Assembly: GCF_004005995.1 (NCBI RefSeq)
Contig: NZ_CP034767.1
Location: 3,038,001-3,102,000, forward strand
Direction of reading: 5' to 3'
Length of the DNA: 64,000 nucleotides
Source of the DNA: Devosia sp. 1566
Lineage (GTDB): Bacteria > Pseudomonadota > Alphaproteobacteria > Rhizobiales > Devosiaceae
Made by a program: the position numbers and the translations under genes. Positions 28,370 through 39,792 of the stretch are shown in pieces (the stretch's first letter is position 1; each line of letters starts with the position of its first letter). Under the pieces are notes generated by a model, which was not told the origin of the DNA, searched no databases, and saw only the letters and a list, made by a program, of their open reading frames with translations.

Positions 28370-28440
28370 GAGGACGGCCTTGTTTCACCTGCCGAGCATA
28401 GGGGCGGAGCGGTCAGCCAGTGTCAGCAGCCTGGCCATTG

Positions 28441-30510
28441 CTATTTCGCCCACATATTGCGCATGCGCGCGCCAAGATCGGCCTGAACCGGCGTGGGGAT
28501 AAACCCATCAGGCTGATAGGGCTTTACCGGGGGCCATAAAATATCCTCGAAACTGCCTAGCGTCGCGCGGGGAATGAAGCGGGTGCGCTGGGCGTACAGG
28601 TGCCGGTCGCCATGGCGCGACTGCTGGGTGACGTAAAACCGTTGTGGCACCAGCAGATGCAGCTCGTCGCGGGCCCGGGTCATTGCCACGTAAAGCAGGC
28701 GCCGCTCTTCTTCCAATTCATGGGTGCTGCCGGTGCCCAGATCGGAGGGAATGCAGCCATCCACCACATTGAGCACATGCACCGCCTTCCATTCCTGCCC
28801 CTTGGCCGAATGGATGGTCGACAAGATCAGATAGTCTTCATCGAGCAGCGGCACCCCGGCTTGATCGCTGGTGGCCTCAGGCGGATCGAGGGTCAGATCG
28901 GTGAGGAACCGCTCGCGGCTGGGATAGCCTGCCCCAATCTGCTCGAGTTGAACGATATCGGCCTGCCGGATGCTGGCATCCTCATAGGTGTGCTCCATGA
29001 GGGGCTCGTACCAGAGGCGGGCATAGCCCAGCTCGGCCGGCCAGCCGGCATCACGCCGGGACAGGCGCGTAACGAGTTCCACGAGCTCCTTCCAGCCCTG
29101 ACCCGATCGCGGAGGTTGAGGGATTTCTCCCAGGGCCCAGACCGGATCGGGGCCGGTGGCCAGCGCATCGAGCACCTTGCCGGCGGCCGCAGGGCCAATC
29201 CCCGGCAGCAGCTGGAGCACGCGAAATCCGGCCACCCGGTCACGCGGATTTTCCACCCAGCGCAGCAGCGCCAGCAGGTCCTTGATATGGGCGGCGTCGA
29301 GAAATTTGAGACCACCGAATTTGACAAAGGGGATGTTGCGGCGGGTGAGCTCGATTTCGAGCGGGCCGGAATGGCTCGAGGTGCGAAACAGCACCGCCTG
29401 CTGCTTGAGCAACACGCCGCCTTCGCGCGCTTCGAGCACCTTTTCAACGACGTAGCGCGCCTGGTCGGCCTCGTCGCGCACGGTGACGAGCAGCGGCTTG
29501 GCTTCGGACTGCCGCTCGGTCCAGAGATTTTTGGTGAAGCGCTCGCTGGCCTGCTCGATCACCGCATTGGCCGCGGCAAGGATGGGCTGGGTGGAGCGGT
29601 AGTTGCGATCAAGAGTGACGATGTCGGCCGCGGGCGAAAAGGCCGTTGGGAAATCGAGGATGTTGCGGACCGTCGCGGCGCGGAAGGAATAGATCGACTG
29701 GGCATCGTCGCCGACGACGGTCAGCCCCTGCCCCTGCGGCTTGAGGGCGAGGAGGATCGAGGCCTGAAGCTGGTTGGTGTCCTGATATTCATCCACCAGC
29801 ACATGATCGAACCGACTGGCGAGATTGGCTGCGATGGCCGGCTCCTCCATCATCCCGGCCCAATACAGCAGCAGGTCATCGTAATCGAGCACGTTCTGTC
29901 CCTGCTTGGCCGAGACATAAGCGGCAAACAGGGCCCGCAGCTCGTTTTCCCACATGGCGCACCAGGGGAAAACGGTTTTGAGCACCTCGGCCAGATCGCC
30001 CTGCGCGTTGACCACGCGCGAATAGATGGCGAGGCACGTGCCCTTGGTGGGGAACCGGCTCTTGGCGCCGCTCAAGCCCAGCTCGTGGCGCGCGAGGTTC
30101 ATGAGATCGGCGGAGTCATCCCGATCATGGATGGTGAACGCAGGGTCAAGCCCGATCTGGACGGCATGTTCGCGCAAGAGGCGCGCACCAATGCCATGAA
30201 AGGTGCCCGCCCAGGCGAGAGCATCCCCGGCGCCACCGGTATTGGTGCCAAGCACACGCGCGAGGATCCGCTCGACCCGCCGCGTCATCTCGCCGGCACC
30301 CCGACGCGAAAAGGTGAGGAGGAGGATACGCCGCGGATCGGCGCCATTGACGACGAGATGGGCGACCCGATGGGCCAGAGTATTGGTTTTCCCCGAACCC
30401 GCGCCGGCAATCACCAGCAGCGGCGAGGAGCGGTCAGCCCCGACGCCATGCTCCACCGCCCGGCGCTGCTCGGGGTTCAGGGTCTCCAGATATGAGGTAT
30501 CGAACGCCAC
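28441..30510 (-). CDS. UvrD/Rep-family ATP-dependent DNA helicase
   Basis: This superfamily 1 3'-5' helicase probably acts in repair. GTG at 30510 (VAFDTSYLETLNPEQRRAVEH) was chosen because the Q-motif region follows directly, and it gives 689 residues. Walker A GAGSGKT is at about 36-42. VDEYQDTNQLQ is motif II, TIHSAKGQEW is motif V and VAMTRARDEL is motif VI. It is shorter than E. coli UvrD and nearer to the second UvrD-like type found in alphaproteobacteria. A near-consensus LexA half-site pair lies upstream (30548-30562), and dinB follows. Confidence 0.92.
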   Translation of the reverse strand: MAFDTSYLETLNPEQRRAVEHGVGADRSSPLLVIAGAGSGKTNTLAHRVAHLVVNGADPRRILLLTFSRRGAGEMTRRVERILARVLGTNTGGAGDALAWAGTFHGIGARLLREHAVQIGLDPAFTIHDRDDSADLMNLARHELGLSGAKSRFPTKGTCLAIYSRVVNAQGDLAEVLKTVFPWCAMWENELRALFAAYVSAKQGQNVLDYDDLLLYWAGMMEEPAIAANLASRFDHVLVDEYQDTNQLQASILLALKPQGQGLTVVGDDAQSIYSFRAATVRNILDFPTAFSPAADIVTLDRNYRSTQPILAAANAVIEQASERFTKNLWTERQSEAKPLLVTVRDEADQARYVVEKVLEAREGGVLLKQQAVLFRTSSHSGPLEIELTRRNIPFVKFGGLKFLDAAHIKDLLALLRWVENPRDRVAGFRVLQLLPGIGPAAAGKVLDALATGPDPVWALGEIPQPPRSGQGWKELVELVTRLSRRDAGWPAELGYARLWYEPLMEHTYEDASIRQADIVQLEQIGAGYPSRERFLTDLTLDPPEATSDQAGVPLLDEDYLILSTIHSAKGQEWKAVHVLNVVDGCIPSDLGTGSTHELEEERRLLYVAMTRARDELHLLVPQRFYVTQQSRHGDRHLYAQRTRFIPRATLGSFEDILWPPVKPYQPDGFIPTPVQADLGARMRNMWAK

Positions 30511-30547
30511 GAATCGTAAGGCTCCAGCTAGGCGGGCACCGAACCGT

Positions 30548-30562
30548 ATTCCTGTTTTGTTC
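30548..30562 (-). promoter_or_regulatory. Possible LexA box (alphaproteobacterial type)
   Basis: On the - strand the site reads GAAC-N7-GAAT, one base away from the alphaproteobacterial LexA consensus GAAC-N7-GAAC. It is 38-52 nt upstream of the helicase GTG, a usual operator position. One mismatch in a short motif makes chance a real possibility. Confidence 0.3.
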
Positions 30563-30607
30563 GCAAGAGCCGTGGCCAAGATGTCGCGGAAGCGCGGGTG
30601 TGTTGCG

Positions 30608-31012
30608 CTAGCCGAAGGTGTAATCAAACCAGATGTGATGCAGCTCCGCATCAATGCTGATGCCGCCCGTTCCGGTGATGCCCGCCAGCTCCCCGGTGCC
30701 ACTGCCCTCGACAATGGCGAAGAATTCGTTGGCTCGATCGCTCCCCTGGGTGGCCGCCGAATGAAGGAAGTTGAAGCTGCCCCGCTTGTCCCCAAGCGCA
30801 CCTTCAAAACTCTCCATGGCAAGGTACGACCCCACGCCCGAGACGCGATCAAAGGCAAAGGTGAAGATCGTGGTTGAGCGGCCGCTGACCTCGCCGATGT
30901 AGAGCTTTTCCATCGTGCTCACCCCCACGGGCAAGCCGGTGACCACCGCGTCTGGCACGGCTAGGTCTGCCTGCTGGAACCCCGAGACGGTGAATGTTCC
31001 ACTGACCTTCAT
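30608..31012 (-). CDS. DUF3224-like small protein
   Basis: This 134-residue protein of unknown function starts at 31012, with GGGGAGG 7 nt before the ATG. The sequence [12 protein letters not shown], then [19 protein letters not shown] and the closing [15 protein letters not shown], fits the DUF3224 family. That family has an allene-oxide-cyclase-like beta-barrel and no assigned reaction. No signal peptide is seen. It is divergent from tex across 229 bp. Confidence 0.75.
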   Translation of the reverse strand: MKVSGTFTVSGFQQADLAVPDAVVTGLPVGVSTMEKLYIGEVSGRSTTIFTFAFDRVSGVGSYLAMESFEGALGDKRGSFNFLHSAATQGSDRANEFFAIVEGSGTGELAGITGTGGISIDAELHHIWFDYTFG

Positions 31013-31241
31013 TCCCAACCTCCCCTCCGGTTCTGCTGCTATCATGCACGAGAACATTCAAAGAACAATACCGCTGCGAGCGCAAGGTTCATCTGCCAGG
31101 GCGCGGGTTCCGACACCGGCATATTGCGGACATGGTTTATCCCCATGGGAACGCACAACCGGGGAAAAACCCGCCCGATCGGGTGTGACCTGCCGCGCGA
31201 GGCGACTATGGTCGCGCCAGCCGAACCCAAGAAGAAGAGCC

Positions 31242-33539
<2,298 letters not shown>

Positions 33540-33540
33540 C

Positions 33541-33563
33541 GCCGCCGACTGTGAGCCGGCGGC
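33541..33563 (+). terminator. GC-rich hairpin after tex
   Basis: GCCGCCG (33541-33547) pairs with CGGCGGC (33557-33563) around a 9-nt loop, directly after the tex stop. There is no T-tract, so it is at best a weak terminator or 3'-end stabiliser. Confidence 0.3.
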
Positions 33564-33567
33564 TAAA

Positions 33568-33789
33568 TCAGAACAGCCGCCGGCGGGCGCGGCTACCAGC
33601 CGAAACAATGGGCACTACCGCAAGCAGGATCATGCCGACCATGCCCCCGATCGCCAGGAACCCGGCGGGGGTAATCTCGGCATCGACCTCAAGGCTTGCC
33701 CGGCCCCAGGCCCAACGGACGCGGGCCCGCGCCGGCGCATTGGGTGTTGCCCGAACCGGCACGAGCTTGCCGGCAGCCTCCTCGTCCAT
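33568..33789 (-). CDS. Hypothetical small single-pass membrane protein, 73 aa
   Basis: This short frame is preceded by GGAG 6 nt before its ATG. Residues 1-40 are polar (MDEEAAGKLVPVRATPNAPA onward). One hydrophobic segment (about 43-63, AGFLAIGGMVGMILLAVVPI) is followed by a basic end, SRARRRLF, which predicts a tail anchor with the C-terminus inside. No family is recognised. It lies after the terminator of the SDR gene on the same strand, so it needs its own promoter or readthrough. Confidence 0.5.
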   Translation of the reverse strand: MDEEAAGKLVPVRATPNAPARARVRWAWGRASLEVDAEITPAGFLAIGGMVGMILLAVVPIVSAGSRARRRLF

Positions 33790-33805
33790 GATGAACTCCG
33801 TTGCT

Positions 33806-33835
33806 GAGAAAAGGAGCCGGGCACAGGGGCCCGGC
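33806..33835 (-). terminator. Rho-independent terminator of the SDR gene
   Basis: On the - strand, GCCGGGC and GCCCGGC form a perfect 7-bp stem (33816-33835) with a 6-nt loop, followed by TCCTTTTCTC. It lies 11 nt after the SDR stop codon. Confidence 0.65.
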
Positions 33836-33846
33836 CCATGCTGGCG

Positions 33847-34740
33847 TCAGGCGATGCCGGCGCCGCCGGTGACGCCAAACACTTCGCCGGTGATGTAGCT
33901 GGCTTCCTGGGACGCGAGCAGCACATAGATCGGGGCCAGCTCGACGGGTTGGCCCGGGCGGCCAAAGGCGCTGTCCGAGCCCATCTGCATGACCTTTTCT
34001 TCGGGCTGGCCGCCGCTCGACTGCAGGGGCGTCCAGAACGGGCCGGGGGCCACGGAATTGACCCGCACGCCATTCTCGATCAGCTGCTTGGAGAGGGCCT
34101 TGGTATAGGCGACGATCCCGGCCTTGGTGGTGGCATAATCGAGCAGGATGGCGGAGGGCTCATAGGCCTGGATCGAGGCCGTGGTGATCACGGCGGCGCC
34201 GGGCTTGAGATGGGGCACGGCGGCCTGGGCGATCCAGTGCATGGCGTAGAGATTGGTCTTCATCGTCTTGTCGAAATCGGCCGAGGTGACCTTGTCAATC
34301 GACTCGCGGTTCTGCTGCCGGCCGGCATTGATGACGAGGATATCGAGCCCGCCCAGCCCCTCGACGGCCTGGCTCACCAGCTGCTGGCACCAGTTTTCAT
34401 CGGTGATGTCGCCGGGAAGCGCGATGGCTTTGCGCCCTTCGGCTTCGATCAGCTTGATCACCTCCTGCGCGTCGGCGGATTCGGCTTCGAGGAAGGAGAT
34501 CGCAACGTCGGCGCCTTCGCGCGCATAGGCGATGGCAGCAGCACGGCCGATGCCGGAGTCGCCGCCGGTGATCAGCGCCTTGCGGCCCTTGAGCTTGCCC
34601 GAGCCCTGGTAGGAGGTTTCGCCGTGGTCGGGCACCGGATCCATCTTGCCGGCGAGGCCGGGCACGGGCTGCGGCTGGCGGGGAAACGGGGGCTTGGGAT
34701 ATTGGCTGCGCGGGTCCTGCATGGTGAGGCGGTCGGTCAT
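33847..34740 (-). CDS. SDR family oxidoreductase, general-stress type
   Basis: This 297-residue short-chain dehydrogenase has a proline-rich N-terminal arm (PKPPFPRQPQPVPGLAGKMD). That arm is typical of the stress-induced SDRs related to Bacillus YhdF/GSP39. The NAD(P)-binding motif is TGGDSGIGRA and the catalytic pair is YATTK (Tyr-x3-Lys). The reaction is unknown. An EcfG-type promoter (GGAAC-N16-CGTT) lies just upstream, in keeping with general-stress control. The start at 34740 is favoured, and an in-frame ATG at 34722 is possible. Confidence 0.92.
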   Translation of the reverse strand: MTDRLTMQDPRSQYPKPPFPRQPQPVPGLAGKMDPVPDHGETSYQGSGKLKGRKALITGGDSGIGRAAAIAYAREGADVAISFLEAESADAQEVIKLIEAEGRKAIALPGDITDENWCQQLVSQAVEGLGGLDILVINAGRQQNRESIDKVTSADFDKTMKTNLYAMHWIAQAAVPHLKPGAAVITTASIQAYEPSAILLDYATTKAGIVAYTKALSKQLIENGVRVNSVAPGPFWTPLQSSGGQPEEKVMQMGSDSAFGRPGQPVELAPIYVLLASQEASYITGEVFGVTGGAGIA

Positions 34741-34770
34741 GGCTCTCTCTCGAAGTGGGATGCCATGACC

Positions 34771-34795
34771 AACGATGGGTGCGGGCGTGAGTTCC
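34771..34795 (-). promoter_or_regulatory. EcfG (general stress sigma factor) promoter of the SDR gene
   Basis: On the - strand, GGAAC (34795-34791) and CGTT (34774-34771) are separated by exactly 16 nt. This matches the alphaproteobacterial EcfG consensus GGAAC-N16/17-CGTT. It would give a transcript start about 25 nt before the ATG of a stress-type SDR. Position, spacing and gene type agree. Confidence 0.6.
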
Positions 34796-34885
34796 GCAGC
34801 AGGAGCGCACGGCAGCTTGCGATGGCGCTCGACCTTCGGATTGAAAAGTCCCGGACAGACGCGGTGCCTGCCCGGGTAGAGTTGC

Positions 34886-35827
34886 TTAGTACAGCACGTT
34901 CTGCGCTTCGGGCTGGTCGATATTGTCCTTGGTGACAAGGACGACGCCGGTATCGATCTGCTCCTCGAGGGTTTTGCCGCCCAGAAGATCGAGCACGGCC
35001 TGCACGCCCAGCTCGCCCATCTGATAGGAGCCCTGGACGAGAATGCCAGAGAGCGTGCCGTCCTTGACAAAGGCCTGGAGGTCCTCGTTGCCGTCAAAGC
35101 CGATAGCGGTGAGCTGGCCGGCCTTGCCGGCCTGCACGATGGCGCGGCCCATGCCGATGGCGGTGGGCTCATTGGCGCCGAAGATCGCCACCAGGTCGGG
35201 ATTGGCGGCCAGCACGTCGGTGGTCTGGTTGAGCGCGGTGGCCATCTGGGACTGGGAGTAATAGGGGCCGACGATTTCGAGCTCGCTATTGCCCTTGAGA
35301 TATTCGGTGAAGCAGCCGACGCGGCCGATTTCCGAGCCAACACCGGCGACATAAGACATGACGGCAACCTTGCCGGTGGTGCCGGCGCCATCGATCACGG
35401 CCTGAGCGGCCATCTCGCCGGCCTTGCAGTTATCGGTGGAAAGGAACGTCTGGTAGAGGCCTGCGCCGCTTTCGCCCAAGGCGGAGTCGATGATGGCAAC
35501 GGGAATGCCCGCTTCGTTGGCGCGGCGCACGACCGGCACCAGTGCTTCGGGGTCGGAAGGGGCCAGGACGATGCCCGCGACGCCGCGATTGACCGCGTTT
35601 TCCACCAGGTTAACCTGGTCGGCCACTGCGGCTTCCGAAGCGGGGCCGTCAAAGCTCAGCGTGTGCTCGGAATTGCCTTCGAGTGCGGCGGCAGCGCCCT
35701 TGTTGACGTTCTGCCAGAAGTTCGAGTTGGTGGTCTTGACGATCACGGCGATTTCGCCGGCCGAAGCGGCGGCGATGGTGAGGCAAAGCGCGGATGCGAC
35801 GGTGCCGAGCAGGACAGATTTCATCAT
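34886..35827 (-). CDS. Ribose/fructose-type sugar ABC transporter, substrate-binding protein
   Basis: This 313-residue periplasmic binding protein has a Sec signal (MMKSVLLGTVASALCLTIAAASA). The mature part follows the RbsB/FrcB pattern, with VKTTNSNFWQNVNKGAA, PSDPEALVPVVRRANEAGIP and IFGANEPTAIGMGRAI. GGAG lies before the ATG. It is the last gene of a permease-ATPase-dehydrogenase-binding protein operon, 73 bp after the dehydrogenase. A weak GC stem lies in that gap. Having the binding protein last is unusual for this transporter class. Confidence 0.9.
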   Translation of the reverse strand: MMKSVLLGTVASALCLTIAAASAGEIAVIVKTTNSNFWQNVNKGAAAALEGNSEHTLSFDGPASEAAVADQVNLVENAVNRGVAGIVLAPSDPEALVPVVRRANEAGIPVAIIDSALGESGAGLYQTFLSTDNCKAGEMAAQAVIDGAGTTGKVAVMSYVAGVGSEIGRVGCFTEYLKGNSELEIVGPYYSQSQMATALNQTTDVLAANPDLVAIFGANEPTAIGMGRAIVQAGKAGQLTAIGFDGNEDLQAFVKDGTLSGILVQGSYQMGELGVQAVLDLLGGKTLEEQIDTGVVLVTKDNIDQPEAQNVLY

Positions 35828-35900
35828 GTTACTCCTCCGATAATGAAGCTTGGTGGTTAGGCGTTCTGACGAGCCGTAAGCCGGCGCGTTTTGCTGATGA

Positions 35901-36932
35901 TCATGGCCGAACCACAGCCTTGATCAGGCTTTCCCGATCCTCCGCAAGTTCGGCAAAGCGGCGGGGCAAATCGACAAGGGCGATCTCTTCGGACAAGAGG
36001 GCTGATGTATCGATCTGCCCCGCCCGAATCGCGGCCATCACCCGCTCGAAATCGGCGCGCAGGGCATTGCGGCTGCCGACGATACGGGTTTCGCGCTTGT
36101 GGAACTCGGCGTCGCTAAAGCGGATGTCGTCCTTGACGACGCTGACCAGCACATAGGTGGACCCATGCGCAAGGAGAGCAAAGCCGGCCTCGATGGCGCG
36201 AGCGGAGCCCGTGGCATCGAACACGACATCGAAACCATCGGCGAGATCGCCAGCAAGAATGCTGCCAGGATCGCTATGGAGATGCTCAAAGCCAAAGCGC
36301 TTGCCGGCCAGCTCCAGCCGCCGAGGGCTCAGATCGAGCAGGTGCACTTCGGCACCCGCGAGCCGGGCGAACAGCGCCACGCCCAGTCCGATCGGGCCGG
36401 CGCCGGTCACGAGCACACGGTCGCCGGCGGCCAGTTCTGAGCGCGCTACGGCATGGGCGCCAATGGCGAGGAACTCGACCATGGCCGCCTGCAGATCGGA
36501 GAGACCGGTGGCGGGATAAAGATTGCCGATGGGTACGGCGATGCGGCTGCACAAGCCGCCGTCACGATGCACACCGAGAACTTCAATCCGGGTGCAGCAA
36601 TTGGGCTTGCCCCGGCTGCAGGCGCGGCAGGTGCCGCAGGAGACATAGGGGTTGATGACGACGAGCTCGCCCGCGGCCATGTCCCCGGCCGCCTCGACCA
36701 GCCGACCTGAGAGCTCGTGCCCGATCACCCGAGGATATTGCAGATAAGGGTGCTTGCCCTCAAAGATATGGTAATCGGTGCCGCACAGCCCGACAGCGGC
36801 AATGTCCACCAAGGCCCAGCCTTCCGGCGCTTCGGATGGACGGGGAAGCTGGCGCAGCTCGAACAACCCCGGCTCCACGCAGGTGCCGGCGGTCATGGTG
36901 CCCAACGCGTTGACCTGAACGGCCTCGTTCAT
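35901..36932 (-). CDS. Zinc-dependent alcohol dehydrogenase (polyol/sugar-acid type)
   Basis: This 343-residue medium-chain dehydrogenase starts at 36932, overlapping the ATPase stop as ATGA. The catalytic zinc residues are in [13 protein letters not shown] and IGHE. Four cysteines bind the structural zinc ([15 protein letters not shown]), and the cofactor motif is GAGPIGLG. Its closest style is the L-idonate/galactonate/sorbitol dehydrogenase branch, so it may oxidise the imported polyol or sugar acid. The FCD-type GntR regulator next to the operon fits such substrates. Confidence 0.9.
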   Translation of the reverse strand: MNEAVQVNALGTMTAGTCVEPGLFELRQLPRPSEAPEGWALVDIAAVGLCGTDYHIFEGKHPYLQYPRVIGHELSGRLVEAAGDMAAGELVVINPYVSCGTCRACSRGKPNCCTRIEVLGVHRDGGLCSRIAVPIGNLYPATGLSDLQAAMVEFLAIGAHAVARSELAAGDRVLVTGAGPIGLGVALFARLAGAEVHLLDLSPRRLELAGKRFGFEHLHSDPGSILAGDLADGFDVVFDATGSARAIEAGFALLAHGSTYVLVSVVKDDIRFSDAEFHKRETRIVGSRNALRADFERVMAAIRAGQIDTSALLSEEIALVDLPRRFAELAEDRESLIKAVVRP

Positions 36933-37747
36933 TGCAGAACTCCTTGTTGGCGCGACTGCCAGTTGTCGGGCAGCGCGCCCTTGATGATGAGGCTGAGCAC
37001 GTCGTCCTTGCTGACCTCGCCGATGGCGTGGGAGCCCACTTTTTCGCCGCGGTTCATCACGACGACGCGGTCGCAAAGGTCGAACACGTCGTGCATGTCG
37101 TGGCTGATGAGGAAGATGCCCAGGCCCTCGTCGCGCAGCTGCTTGATGAGTTCGCCCACCATGGCGGTTTCGGCCGGCCCGAGCGCCGCGGTAGGCTCGT
37201 CCATGATGAGGATCTTGGCGTCGAAATAGATCGCGCGGGCGATGGCAATGACCTGGCGCTGGCCGCCCGAAAGGCGCGCCACAGCATCGGTCAGGTTGCG
37301 GAAATTGGGGTTGAGCCGCGCCAAGACACGCTTGGATTCCTCAAGCATGCGCTTGTCATCGAGATTGCCCCAACGCGTGCGCAATTCGCGCCCGAGAAAG
37401 AGGTTGGCCGGCGCATCGAGATGTTCGGCCAAAGCCAGGGTCTGGTAAATGGTTTCAATACCCTGGTCGCGGGCATCGGTGGGGGAGTTAAGGGAGGCAA
37501 CTTCCCCCCGGATGCGGATTTCCCCCGCGCTCGGAGTCATGGCGCCCGAGAGGATGCGCATGAGGCAGGACTTGCCCGCGCCATTGTGGCCGAGCAGGCC
37601 CACCACTTCGCCGGCATGCAGATCAAGGCTGACGCCGTTGACCGCGCAAACGCCGCCAAAGTGCTTCTCGATATTGATCATCTCAACCAATGGCGTGGTC
37701 ATGGCCTGCCCCTGATGTGACGCTGGTGTTTGCTGGGAGATGATCAT
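36929..37747 (-). CDS. Ribose/fructose-type sugar ABC transporter, single-domain ATPase (FrcA-like)
   Basis: This 272-residue ATPase has one nucleotide-binding domain instead of the fused pair seen at 24696-26270. Walker [10 protein letters not shown] has Cys where Ser/Thr is usual after the KS. The signature [14 protein letters not shown] and [11 protein letters not shown] are intact. The ATG at 37747 overlaps the permease stop as ATGA. An internal ATG at 37702 with AGGGG upstream is a good alternative and gives the common MTTPLVEM start. It resembles FrcA of the rhizobial fructose system. Confidence 0.92.
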   Translation of the reverse strand: MIISQQTPASHQGQAMTTPLVEMINIEKHFGGVCAVNGVSLDLHAGEVVGLLGHNGAGKSCLMRILSGAMTPSAGEIRIRGEVASLNSPTDARDQGIETIYQTLALAEHLDAPANLFLGRELRTRWGNLDDKRMLEESKRVLARLNPNFRNLTDAVARLSGGQRQVIAIARAIYFDAKILIMDEPTAALGPAETAMVGELIKQLRDEGLGIFLISHDMHDVFDLCDRVVVMNRGEKVGSHAIGEVSKDDVLSLIIKGALPDNWQSRQQGVLQ

Positions 37748-38763
37748 CGGTGGCGCAACTGATCGATAAAGACAGCCAGGATCACCACGATGCCGATGAC
37801 GATCTGCTGGATGAAGGATGAAACACCGGCCATGTTGAGGCCATTGCGCAGCACGCCGATGATGAAGGCGCCGATCAGGGTGCCCGAAATGGTGCCGACA
37901 CCACCCATGAGGGAAGCGCCGCCGATCACCGCCGAAGCGATGGCGTCGAGCTCGTACATTACCCCTTCATTGGGCTGGGCGGTCACGAGGCGCGACATCA
38001 GCACATTGCCCGCAACTCCGGCGAGACCGCCCGACAGCATATAAGCGGCGATCTTGGTGCGATCGACATTGACGCCTGCCAGCCGCGCCGCTTCCTCGTT
38101 GGAGCCCGTGGCATAGAGATGCCGCCCCAACGGGCGGCGGCGCAGCACATAGGCGGCAACGAGGGCGATGATAACGAGAAGAATGACTGGGTAGGGGATA
38201 CCCGGAAAGACGACGCGCGACAGGCCATTGGGCAGCTTTTCGACCATGCGCCAAAGCGCGCCATTGCCCAGCCACCCAAAGGCCTCGCCCAGCTGCGAAA
38301 TCGGCGCGGCGCCGGTCAGCTGCAGCGCAGTGCCGCGCGCGATCAACATCATGCCGAGTGTGGCGACAAAGGGCGTGATCTTGAGCTTGGTGATGACCAG
38401 ACCATTGGCAAGGCCGCAAAGGGCCCCTACCCCGACGCCGGCCAGCATGCCGAGCGGCACGGGAACGCCGGCCTTGACCAGCATGCCGGTGGCTGTTCCC
38501 GAGAGAGCGAGCACTGCGCCCACGGACAGATCGATGCCGCCGGTGATGATGACCATGGTCATGCCGATGCCCAAGAGCGCGATCACCGAGGTCTGCAGCA
38601 AAACGGTCAGGCCGTTATTAACCGACAGGAAGGCTGCATTGCCGAAGGCGAACACGGCAATGAGGATAGCCAGCGTGAACAAGGCGGAGAGCTTGTGCAG
38701 CGTTTCCCCGTTGATCCGGCCCGTGGACCAGGATGTGCCGGTGGTGCTTTGGACGGCCGCCAT
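37744..38763 (-). CDS. Ribose/fructose-type sugar ABC transporter, permease
   Basis: This 339-residue permease of the RbsC/FrcC family has about 10 helices. The block [19 protein letters not shown] and the closing [19 protein letters not shown] are diagnostic. It is the first gene of the leftward operon. Its promoter must lie in the 109-bp gap shared with the divergent GntR regulator, which carries two direct repeats and a palindrome. Confidence 0.93.
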   Translation of the reverse strand: MAAVQSTTGTSWSTGRINGETLHKLSALFTLAILIAVFAFGNAAFLSVNNGLTVLLQTSVIALLGIGMTMVIITGGIDLSVGAVLALSGTATGMLVKAGVPVPLGMLAGVGVGALCGLANGLVITKLKITPFVATLGMMLIARGTALQLTGAAPISQLGEAFGWLGNGALWRMVEKLPNGLSRVVFPGIPYPVILLVIIALVAAYVLRRRPLGRHLYATGSNEEAARLAGVNVDRTKIAAYMLSGGLAGVAGNVLMSRLVTAQPNEGVMYELDAIASAVIGGASLMGGVGTISGTLIGAFIIGVLRNGLNMAGVSSFIQQIVIGIVVILAVFIDQLRHR

Positions 38764-38780
38764 GACTCTCCCAACTTTTC

Positions 38781-38846
38781 TGTTTTAAATTATTGAAACC
38801 AGCCTTTCGCCATTGCCTCCACCCTGTCAATTGTTTTTAATCATTG
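38781..38846. promoter_or_regulatory. Direct repeats in the divergent GntR/sugar-operon promoter region
   Basis: TGTTTTAAATTATTG (38781-38795) and TGTTTTTAATCATTG (38832-38846) agree at 13 of 15 positions and start 51 bp apart, about five helical turns. They stand out as AT-rich words in a GC-rich genome. They could be a pair of regulator sites or a duplicated promoter element. Confidence 0.4.
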
Positions 38847-38853
38847 TCGACAA
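38844..38853. promoter_or_regulatory. Candidate FCD-type GntR operator (TTGTCGACAA)
   Basis: TTGTCGACAA is a perfect 10-bp palindrome 20 bp before the regulator start. It fits the TNGT-ACNA style of FadR/FCD operators. Autoregulation and control of the divergent transporter operon would be expected. Confidence 0.4.
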
Positions 38854-38872
38854 ATGTACCGGGAGGTGCTGC

Positions 38873-39775
38873 GTGGCCCGAACAGATGAGCGCTTTCGCG
38901 AAGCTTTCAACAGCTTGCTGGATCGTTGCGAGGCGCTTGTACCAGGCGACCAATTGCCAGCCGAACTGGCGCTGGCGGCCGACCTGGAGGTCAGTCGCAC
39001 CGTGGTGCGGGCCGCGCTTGAGCGTATGCAGGCCGAAGGCTTGATCGAGTGGAATGGCCGGCAAAAGACCTTGGTGCGTTTGCCCAAGGCGACCGACAGG
39101 CTGGCGGTGCAGGCCGACCAGATTTCCCCCGAGGAGCTTGAGCGGCAGTTTCTTGACTGGATCTTGCGGTTCGACGTGGCGCCCAGAACCGCGCTCAACG
39201 TCACCTATCTGGCCAAGACCTTCCGGGTCACTGCCTATGGCTTGCAGGAGTTTTTGGCTTCACTCAGCCGTTTTGGGCTGGTGCGGCGGCGCCCGAGAGG
39301 CGGCTGGGAGCTGGTGGGGTTCACCCGGGACTATGCCGTTGAACTGTCCGACTTCCGCATGGTGCTTGAGCTCAATGCGGTTTCCCATGTGATTTCCTTG
39401 CCGCCGAGCGATCCCATCTGGGATCGGCTTGCCGTGCTCGAGGCGGATCACCGGCAACTCGCCGCTGAGATCGATACGCGCTACCATGATTTTTCGCTGC
39501 TCGATGAGCGCTTCCACACCACGATCGGCAAAACGGTGCGGAACCGTTTTGCCAGCGAGTTCCAGAAGGTCATCACCCTCGTTTTTCACTACCATTACCA
39601 GTGGGACAAAAAGGACGAGCGCGAGCGCAACACGGCTGCGGTGGGCGAGCATTTGCGGCTGATTGAGGCCTTGCAGGCGCGCGACGAGCAGGCAGCCCTC
39701 GCAGCTGCCCGGGAGCATCTGCAGACCTCCAAGCAGACCCTGCTCAATTCGCTCCGCATTCATGCCCTGCCCTGA
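38873..39775 (+). CDS. GntR family transcriptional regulator, FCD (FadR) subfamily
   Basis: GTG 38873 has GGGAGG 6 nt upstream and gives 300 residues. The N-terminal winged helix includes QLPAELALAADLEVSRTVVRAALERMQAEGLIEW (shown only by its ends: QLPAELALA and AEGLIEW). A second helical region and a C-terminal FCD ligand domain follow from about residue 140. Metal-ligand-like residues appear in DFRMVLELNAV and DERFHTTIGK. It is divergent from the sugar ABC/zinc dehydrogenase operon and is its likely repressor, with a sugar acid or polyol intermediate as effector. Confidence 0.9.
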   Translation: MARTDERFREAFNSLLDRCEALVPGDQLPAELALAADLEVSRTVVRAALERMQAEGLIEWNGRQKTLVRLPKATDRLAVQADQISPEELERQFLDWILRFDVAPRTALNVTYLAKTFRVTAYGLQEFLASLSRFGLVRRRPRGGWELVGFTRDYAVELSDFRMVLELNAVSHVISLPPSDPIWDRLAVLEADHRQLAAEIDTRYHDFSLLDERFHTTIGKTVRNRFASEFQKVITLVFHYHYQWDKKDERERNTAAVGEHLRLIEALQARDEQAALAAAREHLQTSKQTLLNSLRIHALP

Positions 39776-39792
39776 TGGCGGCAGTGCCGGGC

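Noticed and set aside
28600..30495. 631-codon frame antisense to the UvrD-like helicase
   Set aside because: The helicase motifs are complete on the other strand, and the antisense protein has no domain.
34741..35391. Upstream extension of the SDR frame into the sugar-binding protein gene
   Set aside because: The extension reads antiframe through a certain gene. The promoter and ATG at 34740 explain the SDR start.
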